Both the position numbers and the translations under genes were made by a program. This document shows, one piece after another, positions 26,832 through 35,912 of a DNA stretch of 64,000 nucleotides. The DNA lies in the NCBI GenBank assembly GCA_002394365.1, contig DGTQ01000026.1, positions 13,193 through 77,192 of the forward strand. Direction: 5' to 3'. Every line of letters starts with the position of its first letter. Position 1 is the stretch's first letter. Below the pieces are notes generated by a model. That model did not search any database and was not told the origin of the DNA. It worked only from the letters and a program-made list of their open reading frames with translations. The stretch comes from Prevotellaceae bacterium UBA4332 (GTDB lineage Bacteria > Bacteroidota > Bacteroidia > Bacteroidales > Bacteroidaceae).

Positions 26832-26960
26832 ATGCTAACCAAGAAGTTGCTGAGCCATTTTTTTTATTTCGGTCGCAGTGCGGGTGAGACTGTTACCCTA
26901 AGGTATTATGACAGTGTCAATGGCATCATATACGTCATTCCCGCCATAGTGAAGATGTAA
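26832..26960 (+). CDS. possible 42-residue small protein
   Basis: An open frame from ATG 26832 to TAA 26960 starts MLTKKLLSHFFYFGR and ends GIIYVIPAIVKM. It is too short to judge by composition and has no clear ribosome site or promoter. It is preceded by the fold-back element and followed by a terminator-like hairpin, which is the only support that it may be a transcribed unit. It could equally be the remnant of a larger gene. An eight-T run inside it is a likely slippage point. Confidence 0.25.
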   Translation: MLTKKLLSHFFYFGRSAGETVTLRYYDSVNGIIYVIPAIVKM

Positions 26961-26980
26961 TTCTGCATAAGGGTGAAAGG

Positions 26981-27035
26981 AATAAGGAATAAGGTTGAAA
27001 AGAATAAATTCTTAATCTTTATTCCTTATTTTTTG
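26981..27035 (+). terminator. terminator-like hairpin before the thr operon
   Basis: AATAAGGAATAA (26981-26992) pairs with TTATTCCTTATT (27019-27030), with an inner AAGAAT/ATTCTT stem, and ends in a T run. It sits just before the thrA promoter and would insulate it from upstream transcription. The left arm is itself made of GGAATAA heptamers. Confidence 0.55.
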
Positions 27036-27042
27036 TGGGATA

Positions 27043-27074
27043 TTTGGTGATTAAGAATAAAATGTGTAACTTTG
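27043..27074 (+). promoter_or_regulatory. thr operon promoter
   Basis: TTTG (27043-27046), 20 bp, TAACTTTG (27067-27074). The leader to ATG 27173 is about 95 bases. Confidence 0.85.
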
Positions 27075-27142
27075 CGGTGATTTTGTATAAAGGTCAAAGT
27101 TTACCCCACTTGTGACGGGGAATTTTAATCATCAAAAGGCGA

Positions 27143-27160
27143 GCATGGCGTTTTCCATGC
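27143..27160 (+). promoter_or_regulatory. leader hairpin next to the thrA ribosome site
   Basis: A perfect six-base stem GCATGG / CCATGC with loop CGTTTT ends immediately before AGAGG (27161-27165), eight bases from the thrA ATG. It could affect translation. No leader peptide rich in Thr or Ile codons is seen, so classical attenuation is not supported. Confidence 0.4.
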
Positions 27161-27172
27161 AGAGGTAAAATT

Positions 27173-29668
27173 ATGACGGCAAAACAGACGGGAACACCCG
27201 TGAAGGTGCTTAAGTTTGGCGGAACGAGTGTGGGTTCCGTAGAGAGTATTTTAAGCCTGAAGGCTATTGTTGAGAACGCTGCTAAGGAACAGCCCTTGGT
27301 GGTTGTGGTGAGCGCTTTAGGCGGTATAACGGATAAACTTATCGAGACGAGCAAACTGGCTCTGAGTGGCGACGAGCGCTACAAGGAGGAGTTTGAGAGG
27401 ATAGTGGACAGGCATCACAAGATGATAGACACTATCATAACGGACAAGGAGGACAGAGAGGAACTCTTCAGGACGGTGGATGCCCTGCTGGAACAGCTGA
27501 GGTCAATATATTTTGGTGTGTTCCTGATTCACGACTTGTCAGAGAAGACGCAGGATGCCATCGTGGCATACGGCGAGAGATTGTCGTCGAACATAGTGGC
27601 GAAACTGGTGAGGGGAGCGAAGTGGTTTGACTCGCGAGACTTCATAAAGACGCAGGATAAGCAGGGTAAGCATACACTGGATGCTGACCGTACTTACGGA
27701 CTGGTGAAGATGACATTCAAGGAACAGCCAAGAATTTCACTGGTGCCTGGCTTTATAGCCAAGGACTCGAAGACGGGCGAGACGACTAACCTGGGACGTG
27801 GCGGTTCAGACTATACGGCTGCCATCATTGCTGCTGCCCTGGATGCTACGGAACTGGAGATATGGACAGACGTGGACGGCTTCATGACGGCTGACCCAAA
27901 GGTGATAAGCAGTGCGTACCCCATAAAGGAGTTGTCATACGTAGAGGCGATGGAGCTTTGCAATTTTGGGGCAAAGGTTATATATCCTCCTACTATTTAC
28001 CCCGTATGTGTGAAGAACATACCGATAAGGGTTAAGAACACTTTCAACCCTGATGCTGAGGGTACGGTGATAAGGGAGAAGATAGAGGGTGACTACAAGC
28101 CTATCAAGGGTATTTCGTCTATCAACGGTACGGCGCTCATCACGGTGACGGGATTGTCAATGGTGGGCGTGATAGGTGTGAACCAGCGTATCTTCACCAC
28201 GCTGGCTGAGAACGGCATATCGGTATTCATGGTGTCGCAGGCTTCGTCGGAGAACTCTACGTCTATCGGCGTGAGGGAGGCTGATGCTGAGGCTGCAGCA
28301 TGGGTGCTGAACAAGGAGTTCGAGAAGGAGATAGAGACGGGTGCCATGTTCCCCATGGACGTGGAGACGGGACTGGCGACTGTTGCCATAGTGGGCGAGA
28401 ACATGAAGAGGGCTGCTGGTATAGCAGGCAAACTGTTCGGCACGCTGGGCAGGTCGGGTATCTCGATTATAGCTTGTGCTCAGGGTGCTTCGGAGACCAA
28501 CATATCCTTCGTGGTGAAGAGCAAGTTCCTGAGGAAGTCGCTCAACGTGATACACGACTCTTTCTTCTTGTCGGAATACAAGGTGCTGAACGTATTCATT
28601 TGTGGCGTAGGCACTGTGGGCGCTAAGCTGATAGAGCAGATAGAGAGCCAGTATGAGACGCTGAAGAGCGAGTCGAGGCTGTTGCTGAATGTGGTGGGGA
28701 TAGCTTCGTCGAAGAAGGCTATATTTGACCGTGACGGCATAGACCTGAAGACGTACAGGGAGCAGCTGGAGGCGAGCGAGCCAAGTAATCCGAAGAAACT
28801 GCTTGACAGCATAATAGAGATGAACATCTTCAACTCGGTGTTTGTGGATTGTACGGCATCGAAGGACGTGGCTCAGCTGTATAAGTCGCTGCTGGAGCAC
28901 AACGTAAACGTGGTAGCTGCCAATAAGATAGCGGCTTCTGGCGACTACGAAACATACCAGTTGTTGAAGGAAACTGCGCTGAGGGCTGGCGTGAAGTTCC
29001 GCTTCGAGACCAACGTGGGTGCAGGTCTGCCTATCATAGGCACCATCAACGACCTGAAGAATTCTGGCGACAACATACTGAAGATAGAGGCTGTGCTATC
29101 TGGCACGCTGAACTTTATCTTCAACACGCTGTCGGAAGACTGCCCGCTCTCAGAAACGGTGCGCCTTGCCAAGGAGGAAGGTTTTGCTGAGCCTGACCCA
29201 CGCATAGACCTTAGCGGAATGGACGTGGTAAGAAAACTGGTGATACTGACTCGTGAGGCTGGCTACCGCATAGAGCAGGCTGACGTAGAGAAGAACCTCT
29301 TTATACCTGACGAATACTTCGAGGGCGATTTGGACACCTTCTGGAGGAGGTTGCCTGAACTGGACGAGCAGTTTGAGTTAAGGAGAAAAGAACTGGTGGC
29401 AAAGAACTGCCGACAGAGGTTTGTAGCAAGAATGGAGGTGGTGAACGAAAACGCTAACGGAAACGCTGACTTTAAGATAAAGGCGAGCGTAGGTTTGCAG
29501 GAGATACCGATGAACCACTCTTTCTACGAACTGGAGGGTAGCAACAACATTGTCACGCTGACGACAAAGCGCTATAAAGACCCTATGCTGATACAGGGAT
29601 TTGGTGCTGGTGCCTCAGTGACGGCTGCTGGCGTATTTGCAAATATTCTTTCAATAGCTAATATTTAA
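27173..29668 (+). CDS. thrA: bifunctional aspartokinase / homoserine dehydrogenase
   Basis: Catalyses the first and third steps from aspartate to threonine and methionine. The 831-residue protein has an aspartokinase domain (VLKFGGTSVGSVESIL; GRGGSDYTAAIIAAAL), paired ACT regulatory domains around residues 310-460 (ALITVTGLSMVGVIGV; VAIVGENMKRAAG), and a homoserine dehydrogenase domain (FICGVGTVGAKLIEQIE; ANKIAASGDYETY; GLPIIGTINDL). The ACT domains imply feedback by threonine, as known for the family. It is first in a three-gene operon. A short Asn-Ala run (NENANGNADF) near residue 763 comes from AACGC-type simple repeats. Confidence 0.97.
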   Translation: MTAKQTGTPVKVLKFGGTSVGSVESILSLKAIVENAAKEQPLVVVVSALGGITDKLIETSKLALSGDERYKEEFERIVDRHHKMIDTIITDKEDREELFRTVDALLEQLRSIYFGVFLIHDLSEKTQDAIVAYGERLSSNIVAKLVRGAKWFDSRDFIKTQDKQGKHTLDADRTYGLVKMTFKEQPRISLVPGFIAKDSKTGETTNLGRGGSDYTAAIIAAALDATELEIWTDVDGFMTADPKVISSAYPIKELSYVEAMELCNFGAKVIYPPTIYPVCVKNIPIRVKNTFNPDAEGTVIREKIEGDYKPIKGISSINGTALITVTGLSMVGVIGVNQRIFTTLAENGISVFMVSQASSENSTSIGVREADAEAAAWVLNKEFEKEIETGAMFPMDVETGLATVAIVGENMKRAAGIAGKLFGTLGRSGISIIACAQGASETNISFVVKSKFLRKSLNVIHDSFFLSEYKVLNVFICGVGTVGAKLIEQIESQYETLKSESRLLLNVVGIASSKKAIFDRDGIDLKTYREQLEASEPSNPKKLLDSIIEMNIFNSVFVDCTASKDVAQLYKSLLEHNVNVVAANKIAASGDYETYQLLKETALRAGVKFRFETNVGAGLPIIGTINDLKNSGDNILKIEAVLSGTLNFIFNTLSEDCPLSETVRLAKEEGFAEPDPRIDLSGMDVVRKLVILTREAGYRIEQADVEKNLFIPDEYFEGDLDTFWRRLPELDEQFELRRKELVAKNCRQRFVARMEVVNENANGNADFKIKASVGLQEIPMNHSFYELEGSNNIVTLTTKRYKDPMLIQGFGAGASVTAAGVFANILSIANI

Positions 29669-29674
29669 GAAAAG

Positions 29675-30919
29675 ATGAAGACAATAGTTGTATTAGGCGA
29701 CGGAATGGCAGATAACCCAGTGGAGAAACTGGGTGGCAAGACGCCATTGCAATATGCCAAGACACCATACATGGATATGCTGGCGCGCATGGGCAAGACG
29801 GGCAGACTGGTGACTGTACCAGAGGGATATAGTCCTGGTTCGGAAGTGGCTAACACTGCCATACTGGGCTATAATCTTGACGAGGTGTATGAGGGAAGAG
29901 GTCCGCTGGAAGCTGCTTCCATAGGCTATGACATGCGCGACGATGACCTTGCCCTGCGCTGTAACATAATATGTGTGCGCGAGGACGGCACGATAAAAAC
30001 CCACAATGGTGGCAACTTGCAGACAGAGGATGCCAAACCCCTTGTAGCCTTGCTGAACGAGAAATTGGGTTCGGACAGGGTGAAGTGGATATGCGGAATA
30101 CAATATCGCCACTTGCTGATAATAAGGGGTGGCTCGAAGCACATAGTCTGCTCTCCACCTCACGACCACCCCAACGAGGAGTGGCGTCCCCTGCTGGTAA
30201 AGCCAGAGGAGGGAAAAGAGAACCTGAAGGAAGAGGGCAGAATGACGCCCCAGGAGACAGCAGACCTCCTGAACGACCTGATACTGCGCTCGGTAGAGGT
30301 GCTGAAAGATGCTCCCCTGAACGTAGAACGCAGAAAGAAGGGGGCTGACCTTGCCAATATAATATGGCCGTGGAGTGGGGGATACCGTCCTGCCATGCAG
30401 ACGCTGATGGAGCAATATCCGCAGGTGAAGTCGGGAGCAGTGGTGAGTGCCGTTGACTTGATACAAGGCATAGGCAAGTATGCTGGTCTGGACATAATAA
30501 AGGTGAAGGGTGCTACAGGACTGTGGGACACCAACTACGAAGGAAAGACGCAGGCTGCATTGGAGAACCTTAGGGAAAAGGACTTCGTGTTCCTTCATGT
30601 TGAGGCAAGCGACGAGGCTGGTCATGATGGCGATATAGACCTGAAAGTAAAGACCATAGAGAACCTCGACAAGAGAATGATAGGTCCGATATACGAAGAG
30701 GTAAAGATATGGGACGAGCCTGTGCAGATAGCCGTATTGCCAGACCACTATACGCCAGTGGAACTACGCGTGCATGTGGGCGAGCCCGTACCTTTTATAA
30801 TATATTACCCAGGCATAGAGCCTGACGAGGTGCAGGCATACGACGAATACACTTGTGTAGGTGGCGGATATGGTGTGCTGAGGCTCAGGGAGTTTATGCA
30901 GACACTGATGAGTGTATAG
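29675..30919 (+). CDS. apgM: iPGM-family protein, putative homoserine kinase substitute
   Basis: By sequence this is an archaeal-type cofactor-independent phosphoglycerate mutase (alkaline phosphatase superfamily). Metal-site motifs include VLGDGMAD (residues 7-13), SPGSEVAN (53-60, nucleophile serine), HVEASDEAGHDGD and LPDHYTP. It lies six bases after thrA and 43 bp before thrC, in the place where homoserine kinase (thrB) is expected, and no thrB is in the window. Comparative work has predicted that this protein replaces homoserine kinase in Bacteroidetes threonine operons. I follow that as the likely role. A glycolytic mutase is the alternative. Confidence 0.9.
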   Translation: MKTIVVLGDGMADNPVEKLGGKTPLQYAKTPYMDMLARMGKTGRLVTVPEGYSPGSEVANTAILGYNLDEVYEGRGPLEAASIGYDMRDDDLALRCNIICVREDGTIKTHNGGNLQTEDAKPLVALLNEKLGSDRVKWICGIQYRHLLIIRGGSKHIVCSPPHDHPNEEWRPLLVKPEEGKENLKEEGRMTPQETADLLNDLILRSVEVLKDAPLNVERRKKGADLANIIWPWSGGYRPAMQTLMEQYPQVKSGAVVSAVDLIQGIGKYAGLDIIKVKGATGLWDTNYEGKTQAALENLREKDFVFLHVEASDEAGHDGDIDLKVKTIENLDKRMIGPIYEEVKIWDEPVQIAVLPDHYTPVELRVHVGEPVPFIIYYPGIEPDEVQAYDEYTCVGGGYGVLRLREFMQTLMSV

Positions 30920-30962
30920 TTTCTGTAGTATCTATGGTAGTAAAATAAAAAAGAAAGATAAA

Positions 30963-32267
30963 ATGTTATATTATTCAACCAACAAAAAAGCAGAGAAAGC
31001 CACGCTGGAGAAGGCTGTGGTGAAGGGACTGGCGGAGGACAAGGGACTTTATATGCCCGAGAAGATAAAGACTCTGCCCAAGGAGTTCTTCGACAAGATA
31101 GAGACGATGTCTTTCCAGGAGATAGCCTATATTGTGGCTGATGCCTTCTTTGGTGAAGACGTGGAGGCTGAGGCTCTGAAGAAGATAGTGTATGACACTC
31201 TGGCATTTGATTGCCCCGTAGTGCCTGTAACAGAGAATATCTATTCGCTCGAACTGTTCCACGGTCCCACTCTTGCCTTCAAGGACGTAGGTGCACGTTT
31301 CATGGCGAGACTGTTGCAGTATTTCCTGAAGAAAGAGGGACAGAACGGCAAGGTAAACGTGCTGGTGGCAACATCAGGCGACACGGGTTCTGCTGTAGCA
31401 AATGGTTTCCTCGGTGTGGAGGGCATACATGTGTATGTGCTCTACCCAAAGGGCAAGGTGAGCCCAATACAGGAGTGTCAGTTTACTACGTTGGGCAAGA
31501 ACATCACTGCCATAGAAGTTGACGGAGTATTTGACGACTGTCAGGCATTGGTGAAGGCTGCTTTCATGGACGAGGAACTGAACAAGCACATGAAACTGAC
31601 GTCGGCAAACTCCATAAACGTGGCTCGTTTCCTGCCGCAGTCGTTCTACTACTTCAATGCTTATGCAAGGATGAAGGAGGCAGGCAAGGCTGACAACCTG
31701 GTGATGTGTGTGCCAAGCGGAAACTTTGGAAATATCTGTTCGGCACTCTTTGGTCACAGAATGGGACTGCCAATAAAGCGTTTCATTGCTGCTAATAATG
31801 CTAATGACATTTTCTATAACTACCTGAAGACTGGTGAGTATAAACCACAGCCTTCAAAGGCTACATTGGCAAACGCAATGGACGTAGGCGACCCTTCAAA
31901 CTTTGCACGAATATACAACCTATATAACGGTGAGCATAAGACGATTACAAGTTTGATAGATGGCGAAACCTACAAGGATGAAGCCATCATGAAGACAATG
32001 AGAGAGTGTTATGCTGAGACAGGGTATGTGCTTGACCCACATGGCGCATGTGGCTACCAGGCACTGAAGGATTTGCTCAAGGAAGGCGAAACGGGTGTGT
32101 TCTGCGAAACGGCTCACCCAGCCAAGTTTAAGGAGAAGGTTGACGCAATTCTTTCAACTGACATCGAGATACCACAGCGTCTGCAGGAGTTTATGAAGGG
32201 AACTAAGCAGAGTGTGGAGATGAGCAAGGAGTTTGGCGACTTCAAGAGTTTCTTGCTGAGCAGATAA
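30963..32267 (+). CDS. thrC: threonine synthase
   Basis: Converts O-phosphohomoserine to threonine with PLP. The 434-residue protein starts at ATG 30963 (MLYYSTNKKAEKATLEK); the frame is open to 30912. The PLP lysine is in GPTLAFKDVGARF, and the phosphate-binding loop is in ATSGDTGSAVANGF. Its length and N-terminus match the longer (yeast and E. coli) class. It is last in the thr operon, followed in the same direction by rnpB after 38 bp. Confidence 0.97.
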   Translation: MLYYSTNKKAEKATLEKAVVKGLAEDKGLYMPEKIKTLPKEFFDKIETMSFQEIAYIVADAFFGEDVEAEALKKIVYDTLAFDCPVVPVTENIYSLELFHGPTLAFKDVGARFMARLLQYFLKKEGQNGKVNVLVATSGDTGSAVANGFLGVEGIHVYVLYPKGKVSPIQECQFTTLGKNITAIEVDGVFDDCQALVKAAFMDEELNKHMKLTSANSINVARFLPQSFYYFNAYARMKEAGKADNLVMCVPSGNFGNICSALFGHRMGLPIKRFIAANNANDIFYNYLKTGEYKPQPSKATLANAMDVGDPSNFARIYNLYNGEHKTITSLIDGETYKDEAIMKTMRECYAETGYVLDPHGACGYQALKDLLKEGETGVFCETAHPAKFKEKVDAILSTDIEIPQRLQEFMKGTKQSVEMSKEFGDFKSFLLSR

Positions 32268-32305
32268 CTCACAACTTTTCACTTTCAACGTAAAAAAAAA
32301 CAATA

Positions 32306-32695
32306 GGCAGTGCTCTGGTCTTATCGCTGGTGATGAAACAAGCACGAGAGGAAAGTCCGGGCAGCAAAGAGCGCTCCACTTGCGAAAATACAAGTAGCTG
32401 GTGACAGTTAGCACAAGGCAGAAGAAAATAACCGCTTTCTTTTGAAGGAAGTAAGGGTGAGAAGGTGGTGTAAGAGACCACCAGGCATTTGGTGACAAAT
32501 GTGCTGTGTCTGCTGGAGGCTGCAAGTTCAAGTATACCATCGTCATGACAGGGCTGCTCGCCCGACGGGAGCTTGCTCCCCACGATGGAGGGTAGAATGC
32601 TGGAGTCGCATGGTGACATGCGGAGTAGATAAATGATAAGACGCCGTCAGCAATGGCGGAACAGAACCCGGCTTATAGGAGCACTGCCTTTTTTT
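32306..32695 (+). ncRNA. rnpB: RNase P RNA
   Basis: The universal cores are present: GAGGAAAGTCCGGGC near 32348 and ACAGAACCCGGCTTAT near 32660. The ends pair (GGCAGTGCTC with GAGCACTGCC) and are followed by seven T, giving a 3' terminator. Size (about 384 bases) and layout fit bacterial type A. No TAnnTTTG box is seen in the 38 bp after thrC, so transcription from the thr operon or from a weak promoter are both possible. Confidence 0.95.
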
Positions 32696-32771
32696 ATTTG
32701 GAATGAAACAGTAGTGGAAGGGTAGTAGGTAGAGTAGGTAACCCCCAAAAAATAAAAAGCGGGAAAAGTAG

Positions 32772-33902
32772 GTGGTTAAGACAATATATAAATACGGACT
32801 GATTCTCTGGGAAGATATAAGCGAAAAGAGAGTGATGGGCACGGCAACGAACTTGACGTACTCTACTTTGTTGGCTTTTGTTCCAATTATGGCTGTGGTG
32901 TTTGCTATAGCCAGAGGCTTTGGCTACTCCATGTATATAGAGGATTGGTTTCGTAATTCGCTATCCTCTCAGCCTGATGCTGCTAATACCATCATAGGTT
33001 TCGTAAACTCATACCTCGTGCATACGAAGAAGGGCATATTCTTAGGAATAGGTTTGCTCTTTATGCTTGGCACGGTGCTTATGCTGATATCTAATATAGA
33101 ATTGGCATTCAACGATATATGGCAGGTGAAGAGGCAGAGGAGCCTGTTCAGGACGATTACGGATTATGTGTCTCTGTTGTTCTTCGTGCCTATAGTGATA
33201 GTGATAAGCTCTGGTCTGAGTATTATGGTGACGACGCTGAATCATGAGCTTGGTAGTGTAAGGCTCATCGGTCCTGTGATGTCCTTTTTCATAGAGCTTT
33301 CGCCATACGTGTTGTGGTCGCTTGCCTTCATAGGGTTGTATATATTCATGCCAAACACGAAGGTAAAGTTGAGTAGTGCGCTATTGCCTGGAATACTTGC
33401 TGGTGTGAGTATGCAGGTGTTCCAGCTCATATACATCAACTCTCAGATATGGATATCCAACTACAATGCCATTTATGGTTCTTTTGCCATAATACCATTC
33501 TTCCTGTTGTGGTTGCAGGCATCATGGATAATATGTCTTGGAGGTGCCGAACTTTCCTATTGCCGACAGAATTCCGACGACTTTTTTGCTAACTCGTTTC
33601 AGAGTATTAGTTTTCAGGAGAAAGTGGATATGTCGTGGGAGATAATGCAGTATATAAAAGAGAAGTTTATGGCGGGAGAAAAGCCATATACTGAGCTGGA
33701 GATAAAGAAGAAGGTAGGCAAACCCATGAGAATAGTGAAGGAGCTGCTATACGACATGCAGCGCATAAACTACATAGTGGAGATAACGTATGACGAGAAA
33801 GGTGATACGTCGCACTTCCTGCCAGCTAAGGACGTAAGCAGCGTTTCTAAGGATGACCTGATGAAGGAGCTTGCACTTTTACGACCAGTTAAAAATAATT
33901 AA
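32772..33902 (+). CDS. YihY/virulence factor BrkB family membrane protein
   Basis: A 376-residue inner membrane protein with about six helices (ATNLTYSTLLAFVPIMAVV; IFLGIGLLFMLGTVLMLI; DYVSLLFFVPIVIVIS; SLAFIGLYIFMPNTKV). The pattern NTKVKLSSALLPGILAG is typical of the YihY family, once misnamed RNase BN. A soluble C-terminal domain of about 110 residues looks like a winged helix (ELEIKKKVGKPMRIVKELL), a common addition in Bacteroidetes. Start is GTG 32772; no ATG fits better. Substrate unknown. Confidence 0.88.
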   Translation: MVKTIYKYGLILWEDISEKRVMGTATNLTYSTLLAFVPIMAVVFAIARGFGYSMYIEDWFRNSLSSQPDAANTIIGFVNSYLVHTKKGIFLGIGLLFMLGTVLMLISNIELAFNDIWQVKRQRSLFRTITDYVSLLFFVPIVIVISSGLSIMVTTLNHELGSVRLIGPVMSFFIELSPYVLWSLAFIGLYIFMPNTKVKLSSALLPGILAGVSMQVFQLIYINSQIWISNYNAIYGSFAIIPFFLLWLQASWIICLGGAELSYCRQNSDDFFANSFQSISFQEKVDMSWEIMQYIKEKFMAGEKPYTELEIKKKVGKPMRIVKELLYDMQRINYIVEITYDEKGDTSHFLPAKDVSSVSKDDLMKELALLRPVKNN

Positions 33903-33952
33903 AAAGAAGGGGCGTTTCTCATTCTTAATTCCTCATTCTTGATTATTTTTAT

Positions 33953-33960
33953 TACCTTTG
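33953..33960 (+). promoter_or_regulatory. -7 element before rho
   Basis: TACCTTTG matches the -7 consensus. The -33 box is unclear. It gives a leader of about 110 bases; Rho leaders are often the site of autoregulation, but nothing specific is visible here. Confidence 0.6.
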
Positions 33961-34073
33961 CAAAAAGAAAATCAACGGTTTGTGGCGTTTTATAGCATCA
34001 AGGCCATTAAACTAAAAGAAATCGAATACATTTTTTTATTGATTACCATACTTAATATCATAGTTCCCATATT

Positions 34074-35852
34074 ATGACAGTTAGTGAAAATACAAGCGGT
34101 CTTGAAGCCGCTCCAAAGAAAAAACGTGGAAGACCAAGTAAGGCAGAATTGGCAGAGCGTGCACGTCTGCAAGCTGAGGCTGAGGCTAAGGCTGCTGAAG
34201 CACAAACTGCGGAGAATGCAGAAGCCGTTCAGCAGGCAGAAGAAGCAGACGAACATGTGTCAGGAGAAGCAACTGGTGGAAAGCGCAAGAGAATACGTCG
34301 CACCAAGGCAGAGATAATAGCTGCAGCAGAGGCGGCTGCACAAGCATTGGCTGAGAATAACCAAAAGAAAGCTGATGTGGAAAAGATAATGCAAACTGAG
34401 ATAGACTTTGCCAAGGAAGACAAAGTAGAAGAAATCGTGCCAGAAGCTGCTTTCGGAGTTAGTGCTGAGGGCAGTGATGACGAAAATGATGACGAACCTA
34501 CACTTGGACTGATAGAAAGATTGCAGTCTAAGGTGCAGTCTCAGCATGGTGCGAAGGAGAACGCATGGGAAACGGCAGCTGCCGAGGGAAAGGACTTTGT
34601 CGTAATACAGGACCTGCCTGTAGAAGATAATGGTGCCATACCATATTATGACATGTTCGATAACCCTAATACTTCGGAGAATCAGTTTGTGTCCTACGAA
34701 GAAGAAACAGACCTGGCTTCGGAGTTTGATTTCTCTGACATCATACGTGCCAACGGATTGTTGGAGATTATGCCAGACGGATATGGCTTCCTACGTTCGA
34801 GCGACTACAATTATCTGTCTTCTCCAGACGACGTACACCTCACTGTGCAGCAAATACGTAATAATTTCCTCAAGACAGGTGATGTGGTAGAATGTACCGT
34901 ACGCCCTCCTCATGGAAATGAAAAATATTTCACCATGACAACCTTGCTGAAGGTGAATGGCAGAGACCCCAAGGATATACGTGACAGAATATCATTTGAA
35001 AACCTCACGCCACTCTTCCCAGAGGAGAAGTTTAATCTTTGTGGTACGCCAAGCGCTACGAACATTTCAACACGTATTGTCGATTTGTTCTCACCAATAG
35101 GTAAGGGACAACGTTCGCTTATAGTGTCTCAGCCAAAGACGGGTAAGACAATACTCATGAAGGATATTGCCAATGCTATTGCAGCAAACCACCCGGAGGC
35201 GTATATTACAATGCTGCTAATAGACGAACGTCCTGAGGAGGTTACGGATATGGCTCGCACAGTAAATGCAGAAGTGATAGCTTCAACCTTTGACGAGCCT
35301 GCAGACCGTCATGTTAAGATTGCTGGTTTGGTACTTGAGAAAGCAAAACGACTTGTAGAATGTGGACACGATGTCGTGATATTCCTTGACTCTATAACAC
35401 GTTTGGCTCGTGCCTATAATACTGTGGCTCCTGCATCAGGCAAGGTGCTCACAGGTGGTGTTGATGCAAATGCCCTGCAGAAACCGAAGCGTTTCTTTGG
35501 TGCAGCGCGAAATATCGAGAACGGTGGCTCGCTAACCATCATAGCTACAGCTCTTACGGATACGGGTAGTAAGATGGATGAGGTGATATTTGAGGAATTC
35601 AAGGGAACAGGTAACTCTGAATTGCAGCTTGACCGTACGCTCGCCAACAAGCGTATCTTCCCAGCTGTCAACCTCGTTGCATCAAGTACTCGTCGTGATG
35701 ACCTGCTGCTTGACGAAACCACAATCAACAGAATGTGGATACTGCGTAAGAGCATATCAGACATGAACTCTGTGGAGGCTATGCAACAGGTTCATAACCT
35801 CATGACCCGTACACACGATAACCAAGAATTCCTGATGGCTATGAACTCATAA
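34074..35852 (+). CDS. rho: transcription termination factor Rho with long disordered insert
   Basis: Hexameric RNA helicase that ends transcription. The 592-residue protein is about 170 residues longer than E. coli Rho. The N-terminal half begins with an AT-hook-like KKKRGRPSKAELAERA, has a second similar unit (KRKRIRRTKAEIIAAAE), and continues with a long Ala/Glu/Asp-rich stretch. The RNA-binding CSD follows (GLLEIMPDGYGFLRSSDYNY). The ATPase core has Walker A (PKTGKTILMKDIA), Walker B (VVIFLDSITRLARAYN) and the Q-loop (VLTGGVDANALQKP). A disordered region in Bacteroides Rho is reported to drive phase separation; the same may hold here. Confidence 0.97.
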   Translation: MTVSENTSGLEAAPKKKRGRPSKAELAERARLQAEAEAKAAEAQTAENAEAVQQAEEADEHVSGEATGGKRKRIRRTKAEIIAAAEAAAQALAENNQKKADVEKIMQTEIDFAKEDKVEEIVPEAAFGVSAEGSDDENDDEPTLGLIERLQSKVQSQHGAKENAWETAAAEGKDFVVIQDLPVEDNGAIPYYDMFDNPNTSENQFVSYEEETDLASEFDFSDIIRANGLLEIMPDGYGFLRSSDYNYLSSPDDVHLTVQQIRNNFLKTGDVVECTVRPPHGNEKYFTMTTLLKVNGRDPKDIRDRISFENLTPLFPEEKFNLCGTPSATNISTRIVDLFSPIGKGQRSLIVSQPKTGKTILMKDIANAIAANHPEAYITMLLIDERPEEVTDMARTVNAEVIASTFDEPADRHVKIAGLVLEKAKRLVECGHDVVIFLDSITRLARAYNTVAPASGKVLTGGVDANALQKPKRFFGAARNIENGGSLTIIATALTDTGSKMDEVIFEEFKGTGNSELQLDRTLANKRIFPAVNLVASSTRRDDLLLDETTINRMWILRKSISDMNSVEAMQQVHNLMTRTHDNQEFLMAMNS

Positions 35853-35875
35853 AAGGAAGCAGATATTAGTATATG

Positions 35876-35907
35876 TTTGCAAGAATAATTTTTTTTTCGT
35901 AACTTTG
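35876..35907 (+). promoter_or_regulatory. cstA promoter
   Basis: TTTG (35876-35879), 20 bp, TAACTTTG (35900-35907). The start codon is at 35913, only five bases on, so the mRNA is nearly or fully leaderless. Confidence 0.8.
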
Positions 35908-35912
35908 CATCT

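Noticed and set aside
27075..27172. Riboswitch or Thr attenuator before thrA
   Set aside because: No known riboswitch core and no Thr/Ile-rich leader peptide; only one short hairpin.
29675..30919. Plain glycolytic phosphoglycerate mutase
   Set aside because: Sequence family fits, but the tight position between thrA and thrC with no thrB favours the threonine role; kept as an alternative.
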